Under the pieces are notes generated by a model. The model was given only the letters and a program-made list of their open reading frames with translations, was not told the origin of the DNA and searched no databases. A stretch of DNA of 64,000 nucleotides from Brevibacterium gallinarum (GTDB taxonomy: Bacteria > Actinomycetota > Actinomycetes > Actinomycetales > Brevibacteriaceae): the NCBI RefSeq assembly GCF_014836885.1, contig NZ_JACSPY010000001.1, positions 124,001 to 188,000 of the forward strand, given 5' to 3'. Made by a program: the position numbers and the translations under genes. This document shows, piece after piece, positions 17,498 through 26,358 of this stretch; the first letter of the stretch is position 1; every line of letters begins with the position of its first letter.

Positions 17498-18709
17498 TCA
17501 GCGCAGTCGCGGTGAGCGGGGCACGGGGCCGGTCGACCGTCCCACCGAGAACGCGGTGAAGGGCTGGTAGACCGGCTTCCCGCCATTGCGGGCCGGTGCC
17601 GTGCGGCGCAGCACATCGGCAAGCATCGCCGCCGGCAGCTGCACATCCTTCAGCTGTGACTCGACTGAGACCCGCAGCCCGTGCCGGGCGAAGATGAGCC
17701 ACAGCCGCATGAGCTCCCGGCCCAGCAGCACCCAGCGTTCGGCGCTGACCTCACTGGGATGCCGGGCCTCGATCGCCAGCGCCAGCCGGTCCGGGGCGCG
17801 GCGGGCGATGAACGTCGGCAGCATCGTCGACCAGGCACCGGCGGTGACGAGCATGTCGCGCAGCCGGTCACGGGCCTCATCCGGTGCCTCATCACCGCCG
17901 AGCAGCCGGGCCGCCAGCCGGGCAGCCCGGCGCGGCAGGCGCAGGGTCTCAGCCGTCAGCCCGTCCTCCCGGTAGCGGGGATCGCGGTCATCGAGCCGCA
18001 GCCAGCGCAGCGTCTCATCGAAGGCCTCCCGCGGCTCGAACGGCGCCGACTGCGCATAGCGGGCGGCCTTCACCCAGATCGCCTCCGGCACCTGCGCGAT
18101 GACGATGCCCGAGATCCGGTCGTCGGCCTCCTGCCGATGCACCTCACCGTGGGCGGTGCGATCGAGGATCGCCTGCGGGCGCAGTGCGGCATACTCGGCC
18201 ACGGCCGCCTCGACCGCTGCGGTGTCGCGGCGCAGCCGGCCGCGATCAACCTGCCGGGTGAGCACCTCGGCAATCGAGAACCCCGCCGAGACCTCCGCAT
18301 CGGAAGGATCCGCCGCATCAGCTGCAGGCGCCGTATCGGCCGCGGGCGCCCCATCGCCTGAGGGCGCCGCATCGCCTGCGGGCGCGGGGCCGGCGGGTGC
18401 CAGCAGGAACGTGAGCGTCACGTCATGGCGCTCACCGGTGACCGTGAGCTCACGCAGCCGCAGGCCCTCCTCGGCCGCGGCGATCGCACACGCCTCGACC
18501 CAGCAGCCCAGCGACATGCCCAGGTCCGCGCCGTGCTCATCGCTGACCGGCAAGGTCCGCTCGGCATCGGTGCGCACCCGGATCCGGGCCCCAGCCTCGG
18601 TGATCTCCAGCAGCCGCGGCAGCCACGGCTGCGTGTTGTGGGCGCTCGGGGCGCGGGAGGCGATGTCGAAGAGACCCTCGATCGTCTCGGCGGTCAGCGG
18701 TCGGGTCAT
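17498..18709 (-). CDS. Acg-type nitroreductase-fold protein
   Basis: A 403-residue protein with the nitroreductase/Acg signature ASRAPSAHNTQPW at residues 18-30, which contacts FMN phosphate. The C-terminal half (TAGAWSTMLPTFIARRAP, GRELMRLWLIFARHGL) matches the second nitroreductase half seen in Acg-like proteins. Activity is not predictable: Acg proteins can bind FMN without obvious nitroreduction. Around residues 108-133 is a low-complexity Ala/Pro/Asp/Gly insert encoded by an 18-bp tandem repeat. It is the last gene of a four-gene operon and overlaps the GNAT gene by four bases (ATGA). Confidence 0.75.
   Translation of the reverse strand: MTRPLTAETIEGLFDIASRAPSAHNTQPWLPRLLEITEAGARIRVRTDAERTLPVSDEHGADLGMSLGCWVEACAIAAAEEGLRLRELTVTGERHDVTLTFLLAPAGPAPAGDAAPSGDGAPAADTAPAADAADPSDAEVSAGFSIAEVLTRQVDRGRLRRDTAAVEAAVAEYAALRPQAILDRTAHGEVHRQEADDRISGIVIAQVPEAIWVKAARYAQSAPFEPREAFDETLRWLRLDDRDPRYREDGLTAETLRLPRRAARLAARLLGGDEAPDEARDRLRDMLVTAGAWSTMLPTFIARRAPDRLALAIEARHPSEVSAERWVLLGRELMRLWLIFARHGLRVSVESQLKDVQLPAAMLADVLRRTAPARNGGKPVYQPFTAFSVGRSTGPVPRSPRLR
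18312..18383 (-). repeat. 18-bp coding tandem repeat in the nitroreductase gene
   Basis: Four units (18312-18329, 18330-18347, 18348-18365, 18366-18383), each keeping the frame and encoding variants of the hexapeptide APAADT/APSGDG. It likely encodes a flexible surface loop or linker whose length can vary between strains. Confidence 0.8.
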
Positions 18710-19935
18710 GCATGCACCTCGCGGAAGAAGAAGCGGAGTTCGTGAAGCCAGTGGCCGCCGGCCCTGCCGGGCACGGCCGAGGAACCGAGATTGTCATCAC
18801 CGACGAACGTCACGCGCAGCCGCCGGTAGCCCTTGCGCACGAGTTCAGAGTACATCTTCCGCGCCAGCAGCGACACGAGCCCGCGGCCCTGCGCCTCCGG
18901 GTGGGCGGCCTGGACGATGAGCACCGCATCGCGTCCCGTGCCCGAGGCGGTGCGCCCGGTGAGCTGCTGCCGCGCCAATAGTGCTGCAGCCGTGGCATTG
19001 AGCCGTCCGCCGGTGGCCCGCAGCACGCGGACCGGGTCGGGCACGGTGAGGATGAACGCCGCCGCCGGATCGCCTGGGCCGGCATCGAGGTCCTCGGCGG
19101 TGACGATGAGGCCGGGATCCATGAGCAGCGCCAGCCCCTGGGTCTGGGAGGCGAACTGAGCGTCCGTGATCGGCGTGTAGTAGGTCAGCGCATCGAAGGC
19201 GGCGTTCATCGTCGGGTGGATGCGGCCCAGTGCCCGGGTGAGTTCGAATCGGGACGGCGTGGTGATCCGTACGCCGGCGGCCGCGCACTCGGCCGCACTC
19301 GGCGCGGTCGCCCGGGCGGCGGGGACGTCGGCGAGCTCGACCTCCCACGTGTGCCCGCCGCCCCAGCGGTGGAACCCGGCCGCCTCATACGCCTCGGCCG
19401 TGGCTGCGGTGTTCCAGACGGTGTCGAAGAAGCCGGGGTGCTGGTGCCCGGCGACCACCACACCGCCGGTCTGGTTCGGCAGCAGGGACACCGGCCCGAA
19501 CAGGTGGGTGCAGCCGGCCGCCTGCGCGCGGGCCTCCAGCTCCGCGAAGATCGCCTCAGCCGCCTCCGGTGTTTCGAACTCGGTCGCGCCGAACAGCTGG
19601 GCGCGCACCTGCCGGTGCTGCCAGTCGTCGACGACGCCTGCCTGCACCTCCGGCGGGGTGAGCCTGCGGCGCAGCCGGCCCGAGAGCCGCTCATCGAGTG
19701 CCGGATACCGGTGAGCGGTGGTGCGCCCGACGACCCGGCCGACCGGATCCTTGGCGATGAGCAGGGTGACATCAGCGGGGAACCAGGATCGGCCGGTCCA
19801 CCAGGTGGTGACATCTGAGCGCAGCAGCGGCACCCAGTGATCGGCCCCACCCTGGCTGGTGGCCAGCGCGGCGGGGAAGTCGAGGAATTCGCGCAGCTCA
19901 GCCCGGGTGGAGACCTCGGAGACGGTGATGAGCAT
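18706..19935 (-). CDS. Large GNAT-like N-acyltransferase protein
   Basis: A 409-residue protein. The N-terminal half resembles the YghO-like acyltransferase group (DHWVPLLRSDVTTWW, LIAKDPVGRVVGRTTAHRYP, LFGPVSLLPNQTGGVVVAG). The C-terminal half holds a second GNAT-like fold with VLIVQAAHPEAQGRGLVSLLARKMYSEL, where HPEAQGRG is the acyl-CoA pyrophosphate-binding motif. A two-fold GNAT suggests transfer of an acyl group, perhaps the one activated by the ligase of the same operon. It overlaps its neighbours by 4 and 1 bases. Confidence 0.7.
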   Translation of the reverse strand: MLITVSEVSTRAELREFLDFPAALATSQGGADHWVPLLRSDVTTWWTGRSWFPADVTLLIAKDPVGRVVGRTTAHRYPALDERLSGRLRRRLTPPEVQAGVVDDWQHRQVRAQLFGATEFETPEAAEAIFAELEARAQAAGCTHLFGPVSLLPNQTGGVVVAGHQHPGFFDTVWNTAATAEAYEAAGFHRWGGGHTWEVELADVPAARATAPSAAECAAAGVRITTPSRFELTRALGRIHPTMNAAFDALTYYTPITDAQFASQTQGLALLMDPGLIVTAEDLDAGPGDPAAAFILTVPDPVRVLRATGGRLNATAAALLARQQLTGRTASGTGRDAVLIVQAAHPEAQGRGLVSLLARKMYSELVRKGYRRLRVTFVGDDNLGSSAVPGRAGGHWLHELRFFFREVHA

Positions 19936-20414
19936 CAGCGACCGCCGCCCAGGTGCGGATCGGTGCCCGCGGTCACCGGTGCCTCGGCGGCGGTCTCACC
20001 GGCAACAGGGGAGAACCGGTCGATCATCCCGGTGGAAGCGTCCTCGGCGCGGAAGATCCCGTTCGTGTATCCCCACTCTTCGGCGGTGAGGATGCGGATG
20101 AACCCGCCGCGGGCCGGGGACTCATCACCGCGGCCCACCAGCCAGCGCATGATCTCGTGATGCTCGTGCGTGCGGGCAAACCGCATGAGGTCATCCTGGG
20201 ACTCGAAGGCGACGATGAGCCCGATGCGTTTGGGGAACTCGTAGTAGCTGCGATGCCACAGGTAGCCCGGCGCGCGCTTGAGCGCCCGGGCGAGCTTGGG
20301 CCAGCGGCGGACCTGGTCGGCCATCGCGAGCGGGGAGCGGTATTCGTTGCAGCCGAGGAACACCGAACCGGCCTGGCCCTGCGGCGGGGTGTGGGAGAAG
20401 TCGGTTGTGCGCAT
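19935..20414 (-). CDS. Small alpha/beta-barrel-like protein of unknown function (DUF4188/monooxygenase-like)
   Basis: A 159-residue protein. The segment APGYLWHRSYYEFPKRIGLI, followed by VAFESQDDLMRFARTHEHHE, resembles dimeric ferredoxin-like proteins of the DUF4188 and antibiotic-biosynthesis monooxygenase type: an aromatic/His-rich strand followed by a helix with paired His. No cofactor motif is evident. It starts two bases after the ligase stop and overlaps the GNAT start by one base, so it surely belongs to the same pathway. Confidence 0.55.
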   Translation of the reverse strand: MRTTDFSHTPPQGQAGSVFLGCNEYRSPLAMADQVRRWPKLARALKRAPGYLWHRSYYEFPKRIGLIVAFESQDDLMRFARTHEHHEIMRWLVGRGDESPARGGFIRILTAEEWGYTNGIFRAEDASTGMIDRFSPVAGETAAEAPVTAGTDPHLGGGR

Positions 20415-20416
20415 GG

Positions 20417-22021
20417 TCAGTCCTCCGTCATGAGGTAGACGTTCTTGATCTTCGTCTGCCCGCCGGTGAACGGGCCGGTGCCGTGGTCGTGGAGTTCGAG
20501 GTGGATCTCCGCAGCCGAGGGGTCCTCCTCCAGGGACTGCTTGAAGTCCCGGGACACCTCCGTCAGGTGGTCGAGCACCCCCGAGGTGAGTGCGTGGGCC
20601 ATCTCGGCGCGCTCGCCGTCACTCAGCGCCCGGGCCTCGGCAGTGTCGCGCAGCTGCACATGCAGGGCCGGGCGGACCTCCAGCTCGCCGTGGTCGCGCA
20701 GTTCGATGCGGAAGGACTCGATGAGCCCGGCGAAGCGCTCATCGCGGTACAGGCCGTTCTCAACATCGAGCGGGTAGATGTTCGCGCCCATATACGAGAT
20801 CGTCGAATCGGCCCGGCCGTACAGCAGCACGAACGGCAGCCGCATCCCCTGCCGGCGAAACGCTGCGGACAGCCGGGCGGACAGCTCCGGGAACTGCCGG
20901 GTGACGGCGACCATGTCGGGGAAGTCGATGAGGGTCGCCTCATCGCCGATGTTGTAGCGCAGCCTGGGGCTCATGACCGAGGCGGAGTTGATGGTGACGA
21001 CGAGTTCGCCGTCATCAGTGGTCTCCAGGAAGGTCTCCAGGGGGTTGTACTGGAAGATCATCGGGGTGCGGTCCTCACCAGCGCCCAGCAGGGCGGCGCG
21101 GAAGGCGTCATTGCGGGTGAGTTCGCGGCGGATCTCGACGGCCACATCGGTCTCACCGGCCATCCCGATCGTCAGATCCGAGGCGCCATAGCCGGAGTAG
21201 ACGCGTGCGAAGCGCTTCTGCACATAGTCGCGCAGCCCCTCGGTCATCGCCTCCCCGCCGACGAACCCGTTGAGCCGGAACTCATCCCAGTACTCGGGGT
21301 CCTCGGCGTCCATCCGGTCGACGAGGTGTTTGAGGAACGGGGGATAGGCGCTGATGAGGTAGGTGTGGCGCGGGCCGAAGTGGCGCAGCGTGTCGAGGAT
21401 CTTCTCCAGATCCGGGCCGGTGTTCTTCACCATCGCGACCTTCGCCATCGCCAGCCCGGTGTTCGTGCCCGTCGCCCAGGCACCCATCGAGAAGGCGTTG
21501 ATGCAGAAGAGGTCTTCGGATCCGAACAGGAACGTGACATACCCGGCGACGTTCTTGTGCACGGTCGCCAGCTCCTTCTTCGAGCGCATCCAGTTGTACG
21601 GTGTGCCCGAGGAGCCGGAGGACTCGTCGACGACGGTGCCGACCATGTCGATGCGGCCGTTCCAGCACCGGTCCTCCTCGGCGTAGGCGCTGACATACCC
21701 GGACTTCGAGGTCTGCGGGTAGCTGTCGAGATCCCACCAGCGGAACGTGTAGCCGTTGGCGACGAGATGGTCCTGATAGGCCGGCACATCGAGGCTGGCC
21801 TGCTGGCAGATCATCCACGCATTCAGCTTGGCGAAGCGCTCCAGGCCCGGCCGGTAGTTCCGGGCCGTCAGCCGCCACAGCGCCGGGTGCGCCCGATAGG
21901 CGGTGTAGGCGGTCGTCAGGCCGAGGTTCGTCAGCCGCAGCAGTGCCTGCCGGGCGAGGTTGACCGGCCCGCGCTTGATCATCGGCTGGCGGAGGGCGTC
22001 GTCGCTGTTGAGGTTGCTCAT
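20417..22021 (-). CDS. PaaK-like adenylate-forming ligase
   Basis: A 534-residue member of the ANL superfamily, closest by eye to phenylacetate-CoA ligase/coenzyme F390 synthetase proteins. The P-loop-like motif is DESSGSSGTPYNW (residues 133-145) and the adenine-binding motif is YSGYGASDLTIG. The C-terminal domain includes GRADSTISYMGANIYP, and a Lys in GGQTKIKNVYL may be the catalytic lysine of the mobile domain. It should activate a carboxylic acid as acyl-AMP and pass it to CoA or another acceptor. It is the first gene of the four-gene operon and has a leaderless promoter of its own. Confidence 0.75.
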   Translation of the reverse strand: MSNLNSDDALRQPMIKRGPVNLARQALLRLTNLGLTTAYTAYRAHPALWRLTARNYRPGLERFAKLNAWMICQQASLDVPAYQDHLVANGYTFRWWDLDSYPQTSKSGYVSAYAEEDRCWNGRIDMVGTVVDESSGSSGTPYNWMRSKKELATVHKNVAGYVTFLFGSEDLFCINAFSMGAWATGTNTGLAMAKVAMVKNTGPDLEKILDTLRHFGPRHTYLISAYPPFLKHLVDRMDAEDPEYWDEFRLNGFVGGEAMTEGLRDYVQKRFARVYSGYGASDLTIGMAGETDVAVEIRRELTRNDAFRAALLGAGEDRTPMIFQYNPLETFLETTDDGELVVTINSASVMSPRLRYNIGDEATLIDFPDMVAVTRQFPELSARLSAAFRRQGMRLPFVLLYGRADSTISYMGANIYPLDVENGLYRDERFAGLIESFRIELRDHGELEVRPALHVQLRDTAEARALSDGERAEMAHALTSGVLDHLTEVSRDFKQSLEEDPSAAEIHLELHDHGTGPFTGGQTKIKNVYLMTED

Positions 22022-22028
22022 AGGGCCA

Positions 22029-22034
22029 ATCTAT
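22029..22034 (-). promoter_or_regulatory. -10 box of a leaderless promoter for the ligase operon
   Basis: Reading the minus strand, ATAGAT is followed by seven bases and the ATG at 22019-22021. This marks the start of the 17498-22021 operon. Confidence 0.45.
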
Positions 22035-22133
22035 GGCCCCACACGCGCCACCGGCAGGGTCTGTGTGTGATCGTTCGGCAACATCCCAGCAACGTGCCGG
22101 TGGCCGGACCCGTTGCCGAGGCGGTGGCCGGGT

Positions 22134-23057
22134 TCAGTCGAAGACGACGGTGCGGTGCCCGTCGAGCAGCACCCGCCCCTCGGCATGCCAGCCGACAGCA
22201 CGCGAGAGCACGGCAGCCTCGACGTCCTGGCCGAAGCGGATGAACTGGGCCGGGGTGTGGCGGTGTTCGACGCGCACGACGTCCTGTTCGATGATCGGTC
22301 CCTCATCGAGGTCATCGGTGACGTAGTGGGCGGTCGCACCGATGATCTTGACCCCGCGGTCGTGGGCCTGATGGTAGGGGCGGGCGCCCTTGAAGCTCGG
22401 CAGGAACGAGTGGTGGATGTTGATGATCCGCCCGGCCATCCGCTCGCACAGGGCAGGGGAGAGGATCTGCATATAGCGGGCGAGCACGACGAGTTCGATG
22501 TCGAGCTCATCGACCAGCCGCAGCAGCTCCGCCTCGGCGTCGGCCTTCGTCTCGGCGGTGACGGGGATGTGGTGGAAGGGCACCCCGGCGTGCTCGGCCA
22601 TCGGGGCGAGCACCTCGTGGTTGCCGGCCACTGCCGCGATGTCGATCGGCAGCGCCCCGGATCCGGTGTGGAACAGCAGGCTGTTGAGGCAGTGCCCGGC
22701 CTTCGAGACCATGACGAGGGTGCGCAGCCTCCGGTCGGCCCGGTGCAGCTCAGCGGACATGTTCAGCCGCTCAGCAACCGGGGCCAGCGCTGCCCGGATG
22801 TCGTCCTCGCCGGTGTGGGTGCGGAACTGCAGGCGCAGGAAGAACTGGTGGGTGTCCGGGGAGCCGAACTGCTGGGATTCGGTGATCGTCGCATCAATAC
22901 TGACGAGCATCCCGGACACGGCGTGGACGATGCCGCCCTGGTCGGGGCAGGCGATCGAGAGCACCCATTCGGGTGCGGTCTCCGCGCCCGAGGCAGGGGC
23001 TGGGCTGGCGGCCGGAACGGCGGTGGCGGGTGTGCTGGGCGAGGCGGGGGTCTGCAT
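22134..23057 (-). CDS. purU: Formyltetrahydrofolate deformylase
   Basis: A 307-residue enzyme that hydrolyses 10-formyl-THF to THF and formate, balancing the one-carbon pool. Residues 1-28 are a Pro/Ala/Ser/Thr-rich extension, then an ACT domain (WVLSIACPDQGGIVHAVSG), then the formyltransferase-type domain with IHHSFLPSFKGARPY, HDRGVKIIGATAHYV and DEGPIIEQD. The catalytic Asn/His/Asp set of the family is covered by these motifs. A TACACT box (23066-23071) eight bases before the ATG suggests a leaderless mRNA. It diverges from glyA-folD, which act in the same pathway. Confidence 0.93.
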   Translation of the reverse strand: MQTPASPSTPATAVPAASPAPASGAETAPEWVLSIACPDQGGIVHAVSGMLVSIDATITESQQFGSPDTHQFFLRLQFRTHTGEDDIRAALAPVAERLNMSAELHRADRRLRTLVMVSKAGHCLNSLLFHTGSGALPIDIAAVAGNHEVLAPMAEHAGVPFHHIPVTAETKADAEAELLRLVDELDIELVVLARYMQILSPALCERMAGRIINIHHSFLPSFKGARPYHQAHDRGVKIIGATAHYVTDDLDEGPIIEQDVVRVEHRHTPAQFIRFGQDVEAAVLSRAVGWHAEGRVLLDGHRTVVFD

Positions 23058-23065
23058 AGCTCATA

Positions 23066-23071
23066 AGTGTA
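23066..23071 (-). promoter_or_regulatory. -10 box of a leaderless purU promoter
   Basis: Minus-strand TACACT, eight bases before the purU ATG. Confidence 0.45.
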
Positions 23072-23185
23072 GGCAGGCGCATGTGCGCGCCGGTGCCCGA
23101 CCCCGGCCTCGGGTGCTGGGCGCGTGTGCTGATACGGCGGTGGACGTGTGCATGAGACGCCCGCCGTGGGGCGGTTTCCGGCTGT

Positions 23186-23191
23186 TAGAGT
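23186..23191 (+). promoter_or_regulatory. Putative -10 box for glyA-folD
   Basis: TAGAGT lies about 88 bp before the glyA ATG, implying an 80-nt leader. No clear -35 box is present. The leader is GC-rich; I could not fit a known riboswitch to it. Confidence 0.35.
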
Positions 23192-23278
23192 GGTCTCTGG
23201 CGAGCACCATGCCGGCGGTGAAGCCGGGCCGCCCGCTATCGAATCCCAAATAGTCCCGTCTTGCAAGGAGCCGCCGGA

Positions 23279-24559
23279 ATGAACGATGCGTCGACCATGA
23301 ACGCCTCGATCGATCAGATCGACCCGGAGATCGCCTCCGTCCTCGACCAGGAGCTCGACCGCCAGCGCGGCACGCTCGAGATGATCGCCTCGGAGAACTT
23401 CGTCCCCACCGCAGTGCTGCAGGCGCAGGGGTCGGTGCTGACGAACAAGTACGCCGAGGGCTACCCGGGCCGCCGCTACTACGGCGGCTGCGAAGCCGTC
23501 GACATCGCCGAGAACCTCGCGATCGACCGGGCCAAGAGCCTCTTCGGCGCCGAGTACGCCAACGTCCAGCCGCACTCGGGTGCTTCGGCCAATGCCGCTG
23601 TCATGCACGCCTTCGCCCGCGCCGGTGACGGACTGCTCGGCCTTAGCCTCGCCCACGGCGGCCACCTGACCCACGGCATGAAGATCAACTTCTCCGGCCG
23701 CCTCTACGAGGTCTCGGCCTACGAAGTCGATCCTGAGACCTACCGGGTGGACATGGACAAGGTCCGCGAGCAGGCGCTCGCCAGCCGCCCGAAGGTCATC
23801 GTCGCCGGCTGGTCGGCCTACCCCCGCCAGCTCGACTTCGCCGCCTTCCGCGAGATCGCCGATGAGGTCGGTGCTGCCCTGTGGGTCGACATGGCCCACT
23901 TCGCCGGCCTCGTCGCCGCCGGCCTGCACCCCAACCCGGTCCCGCACGCCGATGTCGTGTCCTCAACGGTGCACAAGACGATCGGCGGCCCGCGCTCGGG
24001 CTTCATCCTCTCCCGCGACCCCGAGCACGCCAAGAAGCTCAACTCGGCCGTGTTCCCCGGCCAGCAGGGCGGACCGCTCATGCACGTCGTCGCCGCCAAG
24101 GCCGTGGCCTTCAAGCTGGCGGGCACCGAGGAGTTCAAGGAGCGTCAGGAGCGCACCGTCGAAGGTGCCAAGATCCTCGCTGAGCGCCTCCTCGAATCCG
24201 ATGTCGCCGAGGCTGGTGTCTCCGTCCTCACCGGCGGCACCGACGTTCATCTCACGCTCGTCGACTTGCGCAACTCCGCCCTCGACGGGCAGCAGGCCGA
24301 GGACCTCCTCCACGAGGTCGGCATCACTGTCAACCGCAACGCGGTGCCCTTCGACCCGCGTCCGCCGATGGTCACCTCGGGACTGCGCATCGGCACCCCG
24401 GCGCTGGCGACCCGCGGCTTCGGGGCGAACGAGTTCACCGAGGTCGCCGACATCATCGCCGAGTCCCTTAAGCCCAGCCCGGACGTTGAGGCCCTCAAGG
24501 CCCGGGTGGCGAAGCTGACCGATGACTTCCCGCTCTACGAAGGACTGAACCAGTACTGA
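23279..24559 (+). CDS. glyA: Serine hydroxymethyltransferase
   Basis: A 426-residue PLP enzyme converting serine + THF to glycine + 5,10-methylene-THF. Motifs: [47 protein letters not shown] and the PLP lysine in [16 protein letters not shown] 23279 follows AAGGAG by eight bases; an upstream TTG would add six unconserved residues. Its stop overlaps the folD ATG, so serine-derived one-carbon units feed directly to FolD. Confidence 0.96.
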   Translation: MNDASTMNASIDQIDPEIASVLDQELDRQRGTLEMIASENFVPTAVLQAQGSVLTNKYAEGYPGRRYYGGCEAVDIAENLAIDRAKSLFGAEYANVQPHSGASANAAVMHAFARAGDGLLGLSLAHGGHLTHGMKINFSGRLYEVSAYEVDPETYRVDMDKVREQALASRPKVIVAGWSAYPRQLDFAAFREIADEVGAALWVDMAHFAGLVAAGLHPNPVPHADVVSSTVHKTIGGPRSGFILSRDPEHAKKLNSAVFPGQQGGPLMHVVAAKAVAFKLAGTEEFKERQERTVEGAKILAERLLESDVAEAGVSVLTGGTDVHLTLVDLRNSALDGQQAEDLLHEVGITVNRNAVPFDPRPPMVTSGLRIGTPALATRGFGANEFTEVADIIAESLKPSPDVEALKARVAKLTDDFPLYEGLNQY

Positions 24560-25449
24560 TGACTGCGCAGAGACTCGACGGCAAGGCAGCAGCCAAGGAC
24601 ATCAAGGATGAACTCGCCGGACGGGTGCGCACGCTGGCCGAGTCCGGGCACACGCCCGGACTCGGCACCGTGCTCGTCGGTGAGGATCCCGGCTCCCAGT
24701 CCTATGTGGCCGGCAAGCACCGCGACTGCGAGCAGGTCGGCATCCGCTCGATCCGCCGTGACCTGCCCGAGGACATCAGCCAGGCAGACCTCGAAGCGGT
24801 CATCGACGAGCTCAACGCCGATGACGAGTGCACCGCCTACATCGTCCAGCTGCCGCTGCCAGGTCACATCGACACCGATGCGATCTTGGAGCGCATCGAC
24901 CCGGACAAGGACGCCGACGGCCTGCATCCGATGAACCTCGGCCGGCTGATGCTCAACGTCAACCGACCGATCGAGTCGCCGCTGCCGTGCACCCCGCGCG
25001 GTGTCATCGAGCTCATCGACCGGGCCGGCATCGACCTGGCGGGCCAGCACGTCGTCGTCATCGGCCGCGGCGTCACCGTCGGCCGGTCGATCGGCTCGCT
25101 GCTCACCCGCCGCGATCACAACGCGACGGTCACCCTGACCCACACCGGCACCCGGAATCTCGATGAGCTGCTGCAGCAGGCCGACGTCATCGTCGCCGCT
25201 GCCGGCTCGGCCCACCTGGTCAAGCCCGAGGCGGTCAAGCCCGGTGCCGTCGTCCTCGACGTCGGGGTCTCCCGCGTCGTCGACGAGGAGACCGGCAAAG
25301 GCAGGATCACCGGTGACGTCGACCCGGCCGTGGCCGAGGTGGCCGGCTGGCTGTCGCCGAACCCCGGCGGAGTCGGGCCGATGACCCGCGCGCTGCTGCT
25401 GCGCAACGTCGTCGAGATCGCCGAACGCCAGGCCGGCCAGCAGGACTGA
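24559..25449 (+). CDS. folD: Bifunctional methylene-THF dehydrogenase/methenyl-THF cyclohydrolase
   Basis: A 296-residue enzyme that interconverts 5,10-methylene-THF and 10-formyl-THF using NADP. Motifs: [17 protein letters not shown] with the catalytic Lys, [38 protein letters not shown] and the nucleotide-binding [14 protein letters not shown] (family norm GRSxxVGxP, so slightly divergent). Translationally coupled to glyA and followed by a terminator. Confidence 0.95.
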   Translation: MTAQRLDGKAAAKDIKDELAGRVRTLAESGHTPGLGTVLVGEDPGSQSYVAGKHRDCEQVGIRSIRRDLPEDISQADLEAVIDELNADDECTAYIVQLPLPGHIDTDAILERIDPDKDADGLHPMNLGRLMLNVNRPIESPLPCTPRGVIELIDRAGIDLAGQHVVVIGRGVTVGRSIGSLLTRRDHNATVTLTHTGTRNLDELLQQADVIVAAAGSAHLVKPEAVKPGAVVLDVGVSRVVDEETGKGRITGDVDPAVAEVAGWLSPNPGGVGPMTRALLLRNVVEIAERQAGQQD

Positions 25450-25465
25450 CCCGCACACCGGCAGA

Positions 25466-25513
25466 ACACAGTGAGGGCCCCTCCCGAATGGGGGGGGGCC
25501 CCTCACTGTGTGG
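25466..25513. terminator. Bidirectional terminator between folD and the GNAT gene
   Basis: A 12-bp perfect stem (ACACAGTGAGGG and its complement) extended by GC-rich pairing around a run of nine G. It lies between convergent genes and can serve both. Confidence 0.75.
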
Positions 25514-25544
25514 AGGAGCCGTGCGGCTCAGCGCAGAAGCGGTG

Positions 25545-25589
25545 GCTTCAGTACGAGTTGCCTCAGTACGGGTTGCCTCAGTACGAGGT
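25545..25589 (-). repeat. 15-bp tandem repeat across the GNAT stop codon
   Basis: Three units (25545-25559, 25560-25574, 25575-25589) with one or two mismatches. Read on the minus strand, each has TGA at the same place; the innermost one is the stop of the GNAT gene. The period is a multiple of three, so extra copies would stay in frame. Confidence 0.8.
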
Positions 25590-26066
25590 CAGCGGCATGC
25601 GGAAGAACACGCGTGCGACACCGGGCCCGCCGTAGTCCTCCATGAGCTCGCTTTCAAAGCCTATCGAGGAGTGGAACGAGATCGCACCGGAGTTGTCCGG
25701 CATCGTCGTCGCCTGCACTTCCTGCACGCCCTTGCTGCGGGCCAGATCGATGAACGCATCGTAGAGATGGCGCCCGATTCCCTGATGACGGAAGTCCGAG
25801 CGGGCGGCGACCAGGTGGATGTAGGCAGGGCCGTCGATCGGGATCGCGCCGAGCAGATAACCGACGATCTCGGTCTTGTGCTTGGCGACGAGCCCAGATG
25901 AGGCGAACTGCCGGAACCAGTAGGGATCATGGTCGTCTTTGAGCTCCAGGTCTCCCCAGAACTGCTCCTGCGCATTCACGAGGAACTCGCGCAGGTCGAG
26001 GGCGTCTACTTCGTCAAAGGGGCTGATGCTCAGGGCATCCGGATCGATGGGGGTCGTATCAGCCAT
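25578..26066 (-). CDS. GNAT family N-acetyltransferase
   Basis: A 162-residue GNAT protein with the acetyl-CoA motif RHQGIGRHLYDAFIDLA (residues 92-108) and the downstream SGAISFHSSIGFESE strand-helix typical of small-molecule or peptide acetyltransferases. Substrate unknown. ATG follows GGAGGAG closely. A TAGAGT box on the opposite strand near 26124 does not serve this gene. It is a single-gene unit, convergent with folD. Confidence 0.85.
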   Translation of the reverse strand: MADTTPIDPDALSISPFDEVDALDLREFLVNAQEQFWGDLELKDDHDPYWFRQFASSGLVAKHKTEIVGYLLGAIPIDGPAYIHLVAARSDFRHQGIGRHLYDAFIDLARSKGVQEVQATTMPDNSGAISFHSSIGFESELMEDYGGPGVARVFFRMPLTSY

Positions 26067-26345
26067 GGCTCCTCCTTCGGCGGGTTATCTTCTCCCACTC
26101 TACGCCCTGGTCAGCCGCAGGGGGTAGAGTGGGCAAACCCTTTGAGCAAGGTCACAGGCACCTGAAGCGCCTGTCATCAGGCCGCATGCACCCCGCTGGT
26201 GACCAGGACAGACGTCGATCGCCGGGAGGTGGGGCCCGCCTCGGGCACGGGGCAGTCCCACCTCGCGCACGGGGCAGCGCATGCGGCCCGTTCCTGCTGT
26301 GCGAGACGGCGGTCTTGAGCGCCGGAGCGGGGGCTGGACACGTGG

Positions 26346-26351
26346 CACAAT
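26346..26351 (+). promoter_or_regulatory. Extended -10 of a leaderless xth promoter
   Basis: TGGCACAAT (box CACAAT at 26346-26351) followed by seven bases and the ATG. The same TGGCACAAT-N7-ATG arrangement precedes trpS. Confidence 0.5.
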
Positions 26352-26358
26352 GGTGGCC

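Noticed and set aside
20405..22243. A 612-codon plus-strand frame opposite the ligase
   Set aside because: The ligase has the ATP-binding motifs and an operon context; the plus frame has neither.
23186..23278. A ZTP (pfl) or other one-carbon riboswitch in the glyA leader
   Set aside because: The gene context would fit, and CTGGCG and GGCCGCC-like bits occur, but the remaining conserved segments and pairing could not be matched. A covariance-model search would decide.
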